Assembly (NCBI GenBank): GCA_023249305.1
Contig: JAHFCU010000003.1
Span: forward strand, 1-64,000
Source: Gemmatimonadota bacterium
GTDB taxonomy: Bacteria; Gemmatimonadota; Gemmatimonadetes; Gemmatimonadales; Gemmatimonadaceae
Reading direction: 5' to 3'
DNA: 64,000 nucleotides
Shown: one piece after another, positions 45,781-55,499 of the stretch
How the letters are laid out: each line of letters opens with the position of its first letter
How positions within the stretch are numbered: the stretch's first letter is position 1
Made by a program: the position numbers and the translations under genes
The notes under the pieces: model-generated
The model's input: only the letters and a program-made list of their open reading frames with translations
The model's database searches: none
Told to the model about the DNA's origin: nothing

Positions 45781-48527
45781 AACGACGCGCCCAACAGCAC
45801 GGCGTTCATGACAACGCGATCCAAGGCGCGCCACCAGCCGCGGAACATCGGATCGTTCGCAAACATCACGAGATGGCCGCGCCCAACCTTCTCCTCAACG
45901 ACGAGCGCCGTGCCCTTGAGCAGTCGCTCGGTGTTGTCGGGGAATGCGAACCCGGCGCGCTTGAGCGGGCCAGTCACGGGGAAGACGGCAACGTTCGAGC
46001 CCTCCTTGGACAGCTTGAGGAAGGCGTCGCCGTCCACGAGCACCGTCGTGCGCTGCTTCTCGACGCCGAGAGTGAGCCAGTGCGTGAGGTCGAACACCGC
46101 GTCGAAGTGCGTGCCCGGTACGGACTGCGGCACGTTGGGGTTGGCGCTTGGACTCTTGATGGCGAGCAGCGAATCCGACGCGGCGACCGGGGCCTCGTCC
46201 TTCTTCTTGTCGTCCTTACTGCTGTCGGCGAGGATGCGCGCCGTCGTCATGCCGGTCTCCTCGCGCGCCGCCCACGACGTGGCGCGTCCCATCGTGATGA
46301 GCGTTCCGCCGCGCTCCATCCACGTCTTCAGACTCGCGCCCTTGCCGAGTGAATTGACGCCGCCGTCAGGGATGATGATCACGCTGAACGCCGACAAATC
46401 GCCGCCGAGCGACGCGAGCGCCACCGGCGTGAACTTGATGTCGTAGCGCTGCTCGAAGCTCCACCAAATTGCGCCGTACGCGCCAAGGCCGATGCCCTGG
46501 TCAGCGGCGATGGCGATCTTGGGTTCACGAACGGCGACAGTACTTCCGGAGCCCGTGCCGAACTGCGCGGTCTCTGGGAAGGCGGTGTTAGCGCCGACCA
46601 CTTCCACGCCGGCGGCCTTCGCTAATGCATCAATCCGCGCGGCCAGCGTGCCGTCGTTGCGTGAAACACGCGCCACCCACGTGCCGCGCGGCCAATCCAC
46701 CTTGCCAGTCTGGATCGGCTCGCTGGCAATCGCGAGCTTGTACCCCTCCTGCAACAGTTGGCCGGCGAGTCGCGACGCACCGGCGCGGTCATTGCGCCAG
46801 AGATACGCCGACTTGGCGCCCGCACCCTCCACGATGCCGCCGCGCACGGCCACGGGAAGCACCTCACCGTTCACGCGCGGTGCCGGCTCGCCTGGAAGAG
46901 CGAGCCTGTCGCCCGTCATCGGCGCAGCGTCCTCGGTCCACCACGAATCCACGCCGAAGGCCACCGGCAGCGCCCACGCGGTGATGTCGTAGAACTCGTA
47001 GTCCTCGCCGCCGGCGTTCTTGCCGCGCTCGATGTTCCGCTTGAAGTGCTCGAGCTGGCGCTTTGCGAAGACGGGATCGAGTGCCGGATCGGGCTCGAGC
47101 ACGGCCTTGGCGAGGCGGCCCTGCGGCTGGGCCATGTCCACGACGAACGATCCCGCCGGGAAGGTACGCGGGGCGACGGCGTCGTCGCTGTACGCATGCG
47201 TCTTTGCACTGGTGAGGGGCTGCGAGAGGCGGTGCACCTCCACACCGCCGCGCAGCAGCGCCGCGGCAAGCTCGGCCGCGCGCGCCGGGTCGCTCCCCGG
47301 CGCGAAGACGACGCGCTTCATCGGTTGCGCCTTGCCGTCGGCAACCGCGGACTGCCGGAAGGAGAGGTAGTCCTTCACGCGCTCCGTGGCGCGCGCGGCG
47401 GTCGTCTCGAACGTGGCGATGGCGGCGGTGAAGTGCTTGGCGATGCCGTCGCGGAGCGAGAGCAGCGTGCCGTCATCGCGGCGCTTGAGGAGTGACGGAC
47501 CGCCGTCGGTCTCGTACGTGGCGCCGGTGGCTCCCGTGAGGGCTGGCCATGTGTCGTAGTAGCCGGGGTAGTACAGGTCAAACTGGTCGCGCACGTAGTA
47601 GAGCCAACCGAATTCGTCGAACGCGCGCGCATTACCCGCACCCACGACTTCGTTCCACTTATTGGGCCAGCCGCTGATATTGCCGTTGATCGGCCGCGAG
47701 GCCGGAGCCATGTAGTACTGCACCGTGTAGCCGTGCAGGTCAGCCGTGACCATCGGATGCCAGCGGAGCATGCCACCCACGATGTTGCGCACTTCCTGCT
47801 GCGTAGTCGCAATCAGGTCGCGGTTCATGTCGAACCGATAGTGGTTGTAGCGCCCGCTGATGGTCCACGGCTGGCCGCGCTGCTGCTCAAGACCTGGGCG
47901 CTCCGGGCTGCCGACCGCGATGGAGTTGGACCACACCGAGAAGCGCTCGTGGCCGTCCGGATTCGACGATGGGTTGATGATCACGATCGCATCCTTGAGC
48001 AGCGCCAGCGTCTTGGGATCCTCCGTGGCGGCGAAGTGATAGAGTAGCGCCATCGAGGCTTCGAAACCGGGCACCTCGTCGCCGTGCACGGAGCCGCTGA
48101 ACCAAACCACCGCCGGCGTGCGGGCCGCGGCGGCATCAAGTTCCGCGGCACTCGCGCCGCGCGGGTCGGCGATGCGGTCGAGATCAGCGCGAATCTGGTC
48201 GAGCCGGGCGATGTTCTCGGGACTTGAGACCACGTAGATGCGCATCGTGCGCTTCTCGTTCGTGCGCCCGATCTCTTCGACGCGCACGCGGTCGGTCGCC
48301 GCGCCAGCGATGGCGAGCAGTACGCGCTCCTGCGACGCGTACTGCGTGTGCCAAGTGCCAATGCCGTAGCCGAGCAGATCGTCGGGCTTCGGCACGGTCG
48401 CGCGGTACGGGCCCTTGGCATAGAACGAGAACTTCGCGTCGTCGCGAAGCGAATCGGCACTCGGTCGCTGCGCGGCGAGCGGGAGCGCGGCGAGGAGCAG
48501 AAGAGCGGAGGCGAATAGTCGGCGCAT
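45777..48527 (-). CDS. Secreted M14-family metallocarboxypeptidase, long form
   Basis: A 916-residue secreted zinc peptidase (signal to about residue 20). Zinc ligands are H148 and E151 in SGSVHGDEVPGFEASM and the later His in VTADLHGYTVQYYMAP; the probable catalytic Glu is in TYETDGG. The M14 domain covers about 50-420. The large C-terminal half, about twice the usual length, has Rossmann-like strands (FSVIIIPDGG, GTLITMGRAT) that resemble a class I glutamine-amidotransferase-like fold, known as a partner in long bacterial M14 proteins. ATG 48527 was chosen at the signal peptide. Confidence 0.85.
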   Translation of the reverse strand: MRRLFASALLLLAALPLAAQRPSADSLRDDAKFSFYAKGPYRATVPKPDDLLGYGIGTWHTQYASQERVLLAIAGAATDRVRVEEIGRTNEKRTMRIYVVSSPENIARLDQIRADLDRIADPRGASAAELDAAAARTPAVVWFSGSVHGDEVPGFEASMALLYHFAATEDPKTLALLKDAIVIINPSSNPDGHERFSVWSNSIAVGSPERPGLEQQRGQPWTISGRYNHYRFDMNRDLIATTQQEVRNIVGGMLRWHPMVTADLHGYTVQYYMAPASRPINGNISGWPNKWNEVVGAGNARAFDEFGWLYYVRDQFDLYYPGYYDTWPALTGATGATYETDGGPSLLKRRDDGTLLSLRDGIAKHFTAAIATFETTAARATERVKDYLSFRQSAVADGKAQPMKRVVFAPGSDPARAAELAAALLRGGVEVHRLSQPLTSAKTHAYSDDAVAPRTFPAGSFVVDMAQPQGRLAKAVLEPDPALDPVFAKRQLEHFKRNIERGKNAGGEDYEFYDITAWALPVAFGVDSWWTEDAAPMTGDRLALPGEPAPRVNGEVLPVAVRGGIVEGAGAKSAYLWRNDRAGASRLAGQLLQEGYKLAIASEPIQTGKVDWPRGTWVARVSRNDGTLAARIDALAKAAGVEVVGANTAFPETAQFGTGSGSTVAVREPKIAIAADQGIGLGAYGAIWWSFEQRYDIKFTPVALASLGGDLSAFSVIIIPDGGVNSLGKGASLKTWMERGGTLITMGRATSWAAREETGMTTARILADSSKDDKKKDEAPVAASDSLLAIKSPSANPNVPQSVPGTHFDAVFDLTHWLTLGVEKQRTTVLVDGDAFLKLSKEGSNVAVFPVTGPLKRAGFAFPDNTERLLKGTALVVEEKVGRGHLVMFANDPMFRGWWRALDRVVMNAVLLGASF

Positions 48528-48624
48528 GGCGGATGTGGCTAGGGAGAAGAAGTCCTCGAAATTGCATTCAGGAGGAAGCCGGGGCCACCTATCCGTGGCG
48601 CGCGGCGCCATTAACGCAACACGA

Positions 48625-48642
48625 GGCGCGTCGCCACGCGCC
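48625..48642 (-). terminator. Hairpin after kup
   Basis: 7-bp stem GGCGCGT / ACGCGCC with a CGCC loop, 33 bases beyond the kup stop codon on the minus strand. Confidence 0.45.
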
Positions 48643-48674
48643 CCGCAGCGCGAATCGGTCGACACCCGCGTACA

Positions 48675-50675
48675 TCAGAACTCGATTTGCGTTCCGAGCT
48701 CCACCACGCGGTTGGGCGGCAGCTGGAAGAACGCCGCGGCCGACACCGCGTTGCGCGACATCACGGCGAACAGCTTCTTGCGCCAGATGCTCATGGTCAT
48801 GCCACCTTCCTTCCAGGCCTTCTGGCGCGGGATCAACTGCTCGGCCCCCAAGTAGTAGCTCGTCTCCATCGGCTTCGCCTTCAGCCCGCGCTGCCGCAGA
48901 AGCCCCAGCACTTCCGTGACGTCAGGCGACTCCATGAAGCCGTAATGCGCCGTGGCGCGCACGAAGCCGTGTTCGAGCCGCTCCATCTCCACGCGCTCGT
49001 CGTCGCGCACCTCGGGCACCTCGGCTGTCGTGATGGACAGCAGGACGACCTGCTCGTGCAGCACCTTGTTGTGCTTAAGGTGATGCAGCAACACCACCGG
49101 CGCGCCAGCCGCCTCGGACGTCATGAAGACCGCCGTGCCGGGCACGCGGAGGATCTTCCCGGAGGAGAGGCTCTTGAGGAAGGCGTCGAGCGGCATCGTG
49201 ATTTCCTGCAGCCGCTCGCGCAGGATCAACTTCCCGCGCTTCCACGTGGTCATCAACACGAAGAGCGAGATGGCCATAAGCACCGGCACCCAGCCGCCGT
49301 GCTCGATCTTGATGGCATTGGCGCTCAGGAATGCGAGGTCCACGCCGATGAACAGCAGCGTCAGCGCTGCAACCTTCCACATCGGCCATTGCCAGCGGCG
49401 CGATGAGATCACGAAGAAGAGAATCGTCGTGATGGTCATCGTGCCGGTCACGGCGATGCCATATGCGGCTCCGAGCGCCGAGGACGACTGGAAGCCGAGC
49501 ACCACCAGCAGTGTGCCGAACGCAAGCGCGTAGTTCACCTCGGGCACGAAGATCTGGCCGTACTCCTTGGCCGACGTGTGCACGATGGACATGCGCGGGC
49601 TGTAACCAAGCTGGATGCACTGCTGCGTGAGCGAAAACGCGCCGGAGATCAGCGCCTGCGAGGCGATGATCGCGGCGAGCGTGGCAAGCGCGATCATGGG
49701 TAGCAGCAGCAGGCGCGGCGCGAGATTGTAGAATGGGTTTTCCGCCGCCGCCGGGTCGCCGAGAATCAGCGAGCCCTGCCCGAAGTAGTTGAGCAGCAAT
49801 GCAGGGAAGACCAGCCAGAACCACGCGGTGCGAATCGGCTTGCGTCCGAAGTGGCCCATGTCGGCATACAACGCCTCGGCGCCCGTGACTGCGAGCACGA
49901 CCGCGCCGAGCACCGTCACTGCGTGCAGGTCGTGCAGCGCGAAGAAGCGCACGGCCCAGATCGGGTTGATAGCCGAGAGGATGTGCGCGTCGCGCACCAC
50001 TTGGGTGAGCCCGAGGCTGGCGATCGAGACGAACCAGAGCGCCATGAGCGGTCCGAATGCAGAACCAACGCGCGTCGTTCCATGCCGCTGCACGGCAAAC
50101 AGCATGACGATGATGACGAGCGTCAACGGCACGACGGCGACGTCGAACGAGGGGTTGCGCACGGTGAGCCCTTCCATGGCGGAGAGCACCGAAATCGCCG
50201 GCGTGATCACGCCGTCGCCGTACAGCAGGGCAGCGCCAAAGATGCCGAGCGCAATCAGCACCGCGCGGCCTCGACGCCGTTCCGAATCCTCCTTGATGAT
50301 CAGCGCGAGCATGGCGAGGATGCCGCCCTCGCCGCGGTTGTCCGCGCGCATGATGAAGCCGATGTACTTGTAGCTGACGACGAGGATCAGCGACCAGAGG
50401 ATGAGCGACAGCACGCCATAGACGTTGTCGGGCGTGGGGGTCAGCCCGTACTCCGGCTTGAAGCACTCCCTGAGCGCGTACAGTGGGCTCGTGCCGATGT
50501 CGCCGAAGACGACGCCGAGCGCCGTCAACGTCAGGAGGCCAAGTCGTCGCCCAGTCGGGTTTGCCTCGACGTAGTGCCGATCGTGCGGGGGCGTCAGTTG
50601 CTGCCCCGTCACACCGCTGGGCGCCGTGCCGGATGGGTCGGAGGACGCAGTTGGGCTGGGTAAATCAGCCGGCAT
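48675..50675 (-). CDS. kup: Potassium uptake permease of the KUP/HAK/KT family
   Basis: A 666-residue K+/H+ symporter with twelve membrane helices and a C-terminal cytosolic domain (about 500-666). Family blocks are ALGVVFGDIGTSPLYALRECF, NRGEGGILAMLAL, LYGDGVITPAISVLSAMEGL and the C-terminal GTAVFMTSEAAGAPVVLLHHLKHN. Kup supports K+ uptake at low external K+ and acidic pH. ATG 50675 is preferred; an earlier ATG at 50789 would include the terminator hairpin of the upstream padR gene. The N-terminal 35 residues are a Pro/Ser-rich cytosolic tail. Confidence 0.93.
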   Translation of the reverse strand: MPADLPSPTASSDPSGTAPSGVTGQQLTPPHDRHYVEANPTGRRLGLLTLTALGVVFGDIGTSPLYALRECFKPEYGLTPTPDNVYGVLSLILWSLILVVSYKYIGFIMRADNRGEGGILAMLALIIKEDSERRRGRAVLIALGIFGAALLYGDGVITPAISVLSAMEGLTVRNPSFDVAVVPLTLVIIVMLFAVQRHGTTRVGSAFGPLMALWFVSIASLGLTQVVRDAHILSAINPIWAVRFFALHDLHAVTVLGAVVLAVTGAEALYADMGHFGRKPIRTAWFWLVFPALLLNYFGQGSLILGDPAAAENPFYNLAPRLLLLPMIALATLAAIIASQALISGAFSLTQQCIQLGYSPRMSIVHTSAKEYGQIFVPEVNYALAFGTLLVVLGFQSSSALGAAYGIAVTGTMTITTILFFVISSRRWQWPMWKVAALTLLFIGVDLAFLSANAIKIEHGGWVPVLMAISLFVLMTTWKRGKLILRERLQEITMPLDAFLKSLSSGKILRVPGTAVFMTSEAAGAPVVLLHHLKHNKVLHEQVVLLSITTAEVPEVRDDERVEMERLEHGFVRATAHYGFMESPDVTEVLGLLRQRGLKAKPMETSYYLGAEQLIPRQKAWKEGGMTMSIWRKKLFAVMSRNAVSAAAFFQLPPNRVVELGTQIEF

Positions 50676-50742
50676 ATTTTCGCGGGGCACCGCCCCAGGG
50701 ATTTCACGGGTGACACGGGTGCCCAGTCGGCCACCCATGCAA

Positions 50743-50771
50743 AACGGGCCGCGCATCATGCGCGACCCGTT
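50743..50771 (-). terminator. Terminator of padR
   Basis: Read on the minus strand, AACGGGTCGCGCA pairs with TGCGCGGCCCGTT (13 bp, one G-U), followed by TTGC, 43 bases beyond the padR stop. Confidence 0.7.
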
Positions 50772-50813
50772 GTAAACTATGGCGCTCACCGGTGGCGTCC
50801 AGCCACCTAACCC

Positions 50814-51416
50814 CTACTTGTGCGTCTCCAGTGTGTGGACGGCCGACGTGGCATCCTCGAGGATCTTCGCGATGCCGCGCAGGAACTCATGGTCGTCGAG
50901 CCGATGAGAAGCCTGCGAGTAGACGGCGCGCGCCATGCGGCCGAACGCGCGGTTCATTTCCTGCATGGCATCGCTCGACAGGCCAGCGCCAGCGCGCGCG
51001 ATGCGCGAGAAGATATCGTCCACCATTACCTGATGCTCTGCGAGGTGCGCTCGTCCCGCCTCGGTGATCTCATACACGCGCTTGCCGCTCTCGTCGGCAC
51101 TCGAGCGCGCGAAAGTCATCTCTTCGAGCAACGTGAGCGTTGGATACACCGTGCCAGCACTCGGCTGGTACATGCCGCCCGACTTCTCTTCGATGGCCTT
51201 GATGATGTCGTACCCATGCCGAGGCCGCTCCTCAAGCAGCGAGAGGATCACCAACTTCAGGTCGCCGTGGCCGAAGAACCTCCCGCCGCGAAAAGGCCTG
51301 CCACGCAAGTGTCCCGCCATTCTCCCGACAAACGCTGCGAACTCCGAATCAATGCCGAGGCCGCTCCAGCCTCGGCCGGCACCTCGGCAACCTGATCCAT
51401 GTGCGCCGAATCTCAT
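50814..51416 (-). CDS. PadR-family transcriptional regulator
   Basis: A 200-residue repressor. The Gly/Arg-rich N-terminus (residues 1-50) is unusual; the winged-helix domain follows (HGDLKLVILSLLEERPRHGYDIIKAIEEKSGGMYQPSAGTVYPTLTLLEE), which is the PadR signature, and the C-terminal helices (about 130-200) form the dimer part. ATG 51416 has a clear AAGGAG ribosome binding site. The divergent region holds a PadR-like palindrome, so it probably represses its own gene and possibly the neighbouring TonB-like gene. Ligand unknown. Confidence 0.88.
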   Translation of the reverse strand: MRFGAHGSGCRGAGRGWSGLGIDSEFAAFVGRMAGHLRGRPFRGGRFFGHGDLKLVILSLLEERPRHGYDIIKAIEEKSGGMYQPSAGTVYPTLTLLEEMTFARSSADESGKRVYEITEAGRAHLAEHQVMVDDIFSRIARAGAGLSSDAMQEMNRAFGRMARAVYSQASHRLDDHEFLRGIAKILEDATSAVHTLETHK

Positions 51417-51453
51417 TGCGTTCTCCTTGTGCAGTGACGCGATCAACCTTTTC

Positions 51454-51488
51454 CGATATGTCTAAGATATAACGTCGATATATCGAAA
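51454..51488. promoter_or_regulatory. PadR-like operator in divergent promoter
   Basis: This AT-rich island in GC-rich DNA contains ATATGTCTAAGATAT (imperfect palindrome, 51457-51471) and a perfect 12-base palindrome TCGATATATCGA (51475-51486). Repeated ATAT half-sites around a TCTTAGA/TCTAAGA core are the known design of PadR operators. It lies 38 bases upstream of padR and 136 bases upstream of the TonB-like gene. Confidence 0.6.
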
Positions 51489-51623
51489 TGCAAGAGGAGC
51501 GCGTTGTTCGTCGGGGGGGGATGGATCGTCCGGCCCCTCAACCTCTGCGGGGGGACTAACATCGCGAGCGGCGTTGTTTCGTCGTTCACGAAACGACAAT
51601 TATTGACTGACCTTGGAGCGTTC

Positions 51624-52325
51624 GTGTTTGAGTTGCTGCAGCATCCACCCCGAAGTCCGGAACGCGTGCCGCTCGGCGCGGGCGTCAGCCTAGCCGTCCA
51701 CACGGCCTTCGTGCTGTCGCTGGTCTCGGGGGCGCAGCAGGTACTGGAGCCGTCGCGTTCGACGCAGGAGACGGTCATCTCGACCGCCATCAAGTACTTG
51801 CTGCCGCCGAATCGCCCCGCACCGGAGCCGCAGGCCCAGTCGGTGCGGTGGGGCGAGCAGCGAGTGCGTACCCCGCCACAACCAGTCCTGTCGGTCACCT
51901 CGGTGGAGCGATTGCCGTTGCTTGGCGAGATGTCGCTGCCGAAGGACGAGAAGTCCGCGACGCTGCCCCTCGCGGTCGAGGCGGTCGCGCAGAACGCATT
52001 CACGCTCCTGGATGTGGACACCGCCGCGGCGCGGGATCCAGAGAGCGCCGTTCCGATCTACCCTCGGATCCTCGAGTTGCGTGGGATCGAGGGGTCGGCG
52101 CTTGTGCGCTTCGTCGTGGACACCACCGGGCGGGCGGAGGCGGAGTCGTTTCGCATCGTCGAGACCTCACATCGCCTGTTCGCTCAGGCGGTGCGAGACG
52201 CGCTACCGCGGATGAAGTTCCGTCCCGCGACGATGGGCGACAGGAAAGTACGCCAACTCGTCGAGATTCCGTTTGGATTTCGGCTCGTCACACGCGGTAT
52301 GGTCGAGACCAGGCGAAGGCCTTAG
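51624..52325 (+). CDS. TonB-like energy-transducer-family protein
   Basis: A 233-residue protein with one N-terminal membrane helix (about 17-38), a Pro-rich periplasmic linker (PPNRPAPEPQAQ) and a TonB C-terminal domain (about 140-230: YPRILELRGIEGSALVRFVVDTTGRAE, then ALPRMKFRPATMGDRKVRQLVEIPFGF). It would transmit proton-motive force or act as a structural TonB relative. GTG 51624 is chosen because of the ribosome binding site GGAG 6 bases upstream; the frame is open from 51504 but without similarity. No ExbB/ExbD genes are in the window. Confidence 0.8.
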   Translation: MFELLQHPPRSPERVPLGAGVSLAVHTAFVLSLVSGAQQVLEPSRSTQETVISTAIKYLLPPNRPAPEPQAQSVRWGEQRVRTPPQPVLSVTSVERLPLLGEMSLPKDEKSATLPLAVEAVAQNAFTLLDVDTAAARDPESAVPIYPRILELRGIEGSALVRFVVDTTGRAEAESFRIVETSHRLFAQAVRDALPRMKFRPATMGDRKVRQLVEIPFGFRLVTRGMVETRRRP

Positions 52326-52365
52326 CCGCGCCTTGTGCGCCGCCGCGACGGGCGCTGACCGTCGC

Positions 52366-53589
52366 CTACTCGTAGCGGAGCGCGACGATGGGATCCATGA
52401 TTGCTGCGCGACGCGCGGGATAAACGCCGAAGATCACGCCGACCGCAGCGGAGAATCCAAAGGCGAGCGCGACCGCGGTGGATCCGACTTCCGTAGTCCA
52501 TCCCATGACCTTTGTGAAGGCCGTGGCGCCGCCGGTGCCGACGAGAATGCCGATCGCGCCGCCGACGAGGCAGAGCACGACGGCCTCCACGAGAAACTGG
52601 AACATGATGTTCAGCCGCGTCGCGCCGAGCGCCTTGCGAATGCCGATCTCGCGAGTGCGCTCCGTGACGGAGACGAGCATGATGTTCATGATGCCGATGC
52701 CGCCGACGATCAGCGACACGGTCGCAATGCCCGCGAGCAAGAGCGAGAAGACCGCGGTCGTCTCGCCGAGCGTGTTGAGGAAGTCAGCCTGCGAGCGCGT
52801 GTTGAAGTCGTCGTCCTTGCCGGTGCGCAGGTGATGCTCGCGGCGCAAGATCTTCTGAATCTCCGCCATCGTCTCGGGGATGTCGTCTTCAGACGGCGAC
52901 AGCACGCTGATAGAGCGCACGCGGTTCTGCCCGAGCACGCGGAATCGCGCTGTCGTGATCGGGATCAGGACCTGGTCATCCGGGTTGTTGAATGGCGAGG
53001 CCTGGCCCTTTGACTTGTACACGCCAACCACCGTGAACTGGATGCCGCGTATGCGCACGTTCTCACCGATGATCGCTTCGGCCGTCTGCAGGCCAAGGTT
53101 CTCAATCACCGTCGGACCGACGACGGCCAAACGCTGCCGCGAGTTATCCTCGGCGGTCGTAAAGAACCGTCCAGCCGCCATCTCGTACTTTCGCACCTGA
53201 GGGAAGTTCGAGGTCACGCCGACGATCTGCGTGTTGGTGTTCTTGTTCAGATACTGGACCTGCAGATTGCCCGACATCTCGGGCTGCACGGCGAGGATAT
53301 TCTCGCCGCGATCTTCGAGCGCTTTCGCATCCTCGAGCGTCAGGCGGGCGCTGCCGAACCCCGTGCGCACGCCGCCCTGGCCCATGGCCTGGCCCGGACT
53401 CACCGTAAGCAACGTCGTACCGAGGGCCGCAATGCGGTCATTGACAGCCTTCTGCGCGCCCCGGCCGAGCGCGACCACGGCGATCACCGCGGCGACACCG
53501 ATCACGATGCCGAGCATCGTGAGCAGCGAGCGCAGCTTGTTCGCACGCAGTGCGCCCAGCGCGACCATGATGGTTTCGCCGAAGAGCAT
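52366..53589 (-). CDS. MacB-type ABC transporter permease (no ATPase domain)
   Basis: A 407-residue permease with the FtsX/MacB layout: TM1 (about 18-43, RSLLTMLGIVIGVAAVIAVV), a large periplasmic MacB core domain (about 45-270) and three C-terminal helices (LLLAGIATVSLIVGGIGIMNIML, FLVEAVVLCLVGGAIGILVG and ALAFGFSAAVGVIFGVYPA). The ERTREIGIRKALGATRLNI coupling segment is conserved. Unlike full MacB, the N-terminal nucleotide-binding domain is missing, and no ATPase gene is adjacent. It is the last gene of the operon with the MacA-like adaptor and TolC-like factor, so the ATPase must be encoded elsewhere. Confidence 0.9.
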   Translation of the reverse strand: MLFGETIMVALGALRANKLRSLLTMLGIVIGVAAVIAVVALGRGAQKAVNDRIAALGTTLLTVSPGQAMGQGGVRTGFGSARLTLEDAKALEDRGENILAVQPEMSGNLQVQYLNKNTNTQIVGVTSNFPQVRKYEMAAGRFFTTAEDNSRQRLAVVGPTVIENLGLQTAEAIIGENVRIRGIQFTVVGVYKSKGQASPFNNPDDQVLIPITTARFRVLGQNRVRSISVLSPSEDDIPETMAEIQKILRREHHLRTGKDDDFNTRSQADFLNTLGETTAVFSLLLAGIATVSLIVGGIGIMNIMLVSVTERTREIGIRKALGATRLNIMFQFLVEAVVLCLVGGAIGILVGTGGATAFTKVMGWTTEVGSTAVALAFGFSAAVGVIFGVYPARRAAIMDPIVALRYE

Positions 53590-53592
53590 CGC

Positions 53593-55464
53593 TTAGCCCC
53601 GCGGACGAGCCGTCGCGCCGCCGCTCTGCTGACCGCCGCCCGGCTGACCGCCGCCACCTGGGCCGCCGCCCGGCGCACGTCCGCCACCCGGGCCACCCGA
53701 GGCGCCGCCGAGCGGGCTGCCGCCGCCCATCATTTGGCGGGCACGATCATTGGCCGCCTGACGCTGCGCTTGCATCGCCGCCGCGGAGAGGAGCGCGACG
53801 CGCTCCCCTTCCTTGAGTCCATCGAGTACTTCGGTGTAGTCGTAGTTCGCCACACCGAGGCGAACGACGCGAGGCTCCCACGCGGAGTCAGCCTTGAGCA
53901 CGAATACCAAGCCTGAGCGACTGCGGTTGCGCAAGCCCGGCGCCTGCGGCACTTCGACGGCGCGACCAGGCTGGTCGCCGCGGCTGCTCTGGCCACTGGC
54001 TTGCGCTCCGCCTGCGCGGCCACCGGTGCGTTCACCCGAGCGACCGCCGGCCGTGCCACCCCCCGCGCCACCCCCCGCTCCACGCATACCACCGCCCATA
54101 CCGCCGCCATTGCCGCCTTCGCGGCGGCGGCACCCGCCCGCGATGCGCGAGTCAACACCGAGCTTTGTGTACAGCTCCTGCATCTGCGTGAACATCGCGC
54201 GCCGATCGGCGTCCGGATTGCGCAGCTGCTCGCGCATGGCATCGAGCTGCTTGGCCACCGCCGGCTGCTTCTTGAGCGCCTCGGTCACCTTCTGGCAATC
54301 GGCATCGGTGACTTCGACTTGCTGGAAACCGCCTCCCCCTTGGCGATCAGCGCTCTGCGGGAGAAGGTCCACTTCACCGTTGCTGGTTTGCGGGCGGCCG
54401 CTCTGACCCCCCTGGCCGCCGCGAGTGCCACCCTGGCCGCCGCGGTTGCCGCCCTGACCACCGCCATTGAATCCGCCGAAGCCGCCGCCCATGCTCGACC
54501 GAAGCTGCGCGCGCACGCTGTCGGGATTGAGGTTGAGGAGCGGCGCGATCGTTTGGACTTCACGCACGTTGCGAATGGCGTCGTTCGGAATTGCGAGCAC
54601 GCTCGTGCGGCGATCCACGAGCACGGACGCCTCACCGTTCATGCCCGGCTTGAGCAGCCCGTCTTCATTGCTGAGTGAAATAAGCACGGGGAACATCGTC
54701 ACGTTCTGCTGGACGACAGCCTGCGGCTCGACCTTCTCGACCTTGCCGTGGAACGGGCGGTCGGGGAAGGCATCCACCGTCACCGTGGCTTCCTGTCCCT
54801 TCACGATCTGTCCGATATCGGTCTCGTTGACGAGCGCCCGCGCGCGGACGAGCGACAGATCCGCCATCTTGAGGATGGTGGAGCCGCCGCCGACGGACGA
54901 TGTGCCAGCCTGAATGACCTGACCGAGCGAGACCGTCTTCTCGATGACCGTTCCCAGCACGGGGGCACGCACCGTGGCATCCTCGAGACGCTGCTGTGCG
55001 AGGTCAAGCGCCGTCCTGGCGCGAACGAACGACGCCTGCGAATTGGCGTAGTCAAGGTTTGCCGTTTCATTCTCGGTGGCGGTAATGATGCGCTGCTTGA
55101 ACAACTCGTCCGAGCGCTTCTTCTGCGCCGTGGACGTGGTCAGCTTTGCCTGCGCCGCGTCGAAGTCGGCCTTCGACTGCTCCGCCGCATTGGTGAGGTC
55201 GCGCGTGTCGATCTGGACGATGAGATCACCGGGCTTGACGTTCGAGCCGACTTCGACGGTCATCTTCGTGATCTGACCCGACGCCGTCTTGGATTTCACC
55301 TCAACAACCGTGATCGGCTCGATGATTGCGGTGGCGGTGGCGTCCACGACGACGTCGCGGCGCGTGACGGGGGCGGTCTGGATCGCGATCGGTTTTTCGG
55401 ACTTCTTGCTGCAGGCGACAAGAGTCGACAGCGCGGCGAGGGCAAAGAGGAATCGGCGATTCAC
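53593..55464 (-). CDS. MacA/HlyD-type periplasmic adaptor lipoprotein with Gly-rich insertions
   Basis: A 623-residue membrane-fusion protein (usual length about 380) with lipobox LSTLVAC (C18). It contains the biotinyl-lipoyl halves (SKTASGQITKMTVEVGSNVKPGD and ATVRAPVLGTVIEKTVSLGQ) around an alpha-hairpin (about 85-150), then the beta-barrel (TVDAFPDRPFHGKVEKV). Three low-complexity Gly-rich stretches lie near residues 325-355, 445-475 and 575-623, with a helical insert between the first two. GTG 55464 has GGAG upstream and gives the lipoprotein signal. It links the MacB-like permease to the TolC-like channel. Confidence 0.87.
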   Translation of the reverse strand: MNRRFLFALAALSTLVACSKKSEKPIAIQTAPVTRRDVVVDATATAIIEPITVVEVKSKTASGQITKMTVEVGSNVKPGDLIVQIDTRDLTNAAEQSKADFDAAQAKLTTSTAQKKRSDELFKQRIITATENETANLDYANSQASFVRARTALDLAQQRLEDATVRAPVLGTVIEKTVSLGQVIQAGTSSVGGGSTILKMADLSLVRARALVNETDIGQIVKGQEATVTVDAFPDRPFHGKVEKVEPQAVVQQNVTMFPVLISLSNEDGLLKPGMNGEASVLVDRRTSVLAIPNDAIRNVREVQTIAPLLNLNPDSVRAQLRSSMGGGFGGFNGGGQGGNRGGQGGTRGGQGGQSGRPQTSNGEVDLLPQSADRQGGGGFQQVEVTDADCQKVTEALKKQPAVAKQLDAMREQLRNPDADRRAMFTQMQELYTKLGVDSRIAGGCRRREGGNGGGMGGGMRGAGGGAGGGTAGGRSGERTGGRAGGAQASGQSSRGDQPGRAVEVPQAPGLRNRSRSGLVFVLKADSAWEPRVVRLGVANYDYTEVLDGLKEGERVALLSAAAMQAQRQAANDRARQMMGGGSPLGGASGGPGGGRAPGGGPGGGGQPGGGQQSGGATARPRG

Positions 55465-55499
55465 GAGGTGCTCCGAATGGGACGTCGGTCGGTGTCTGG

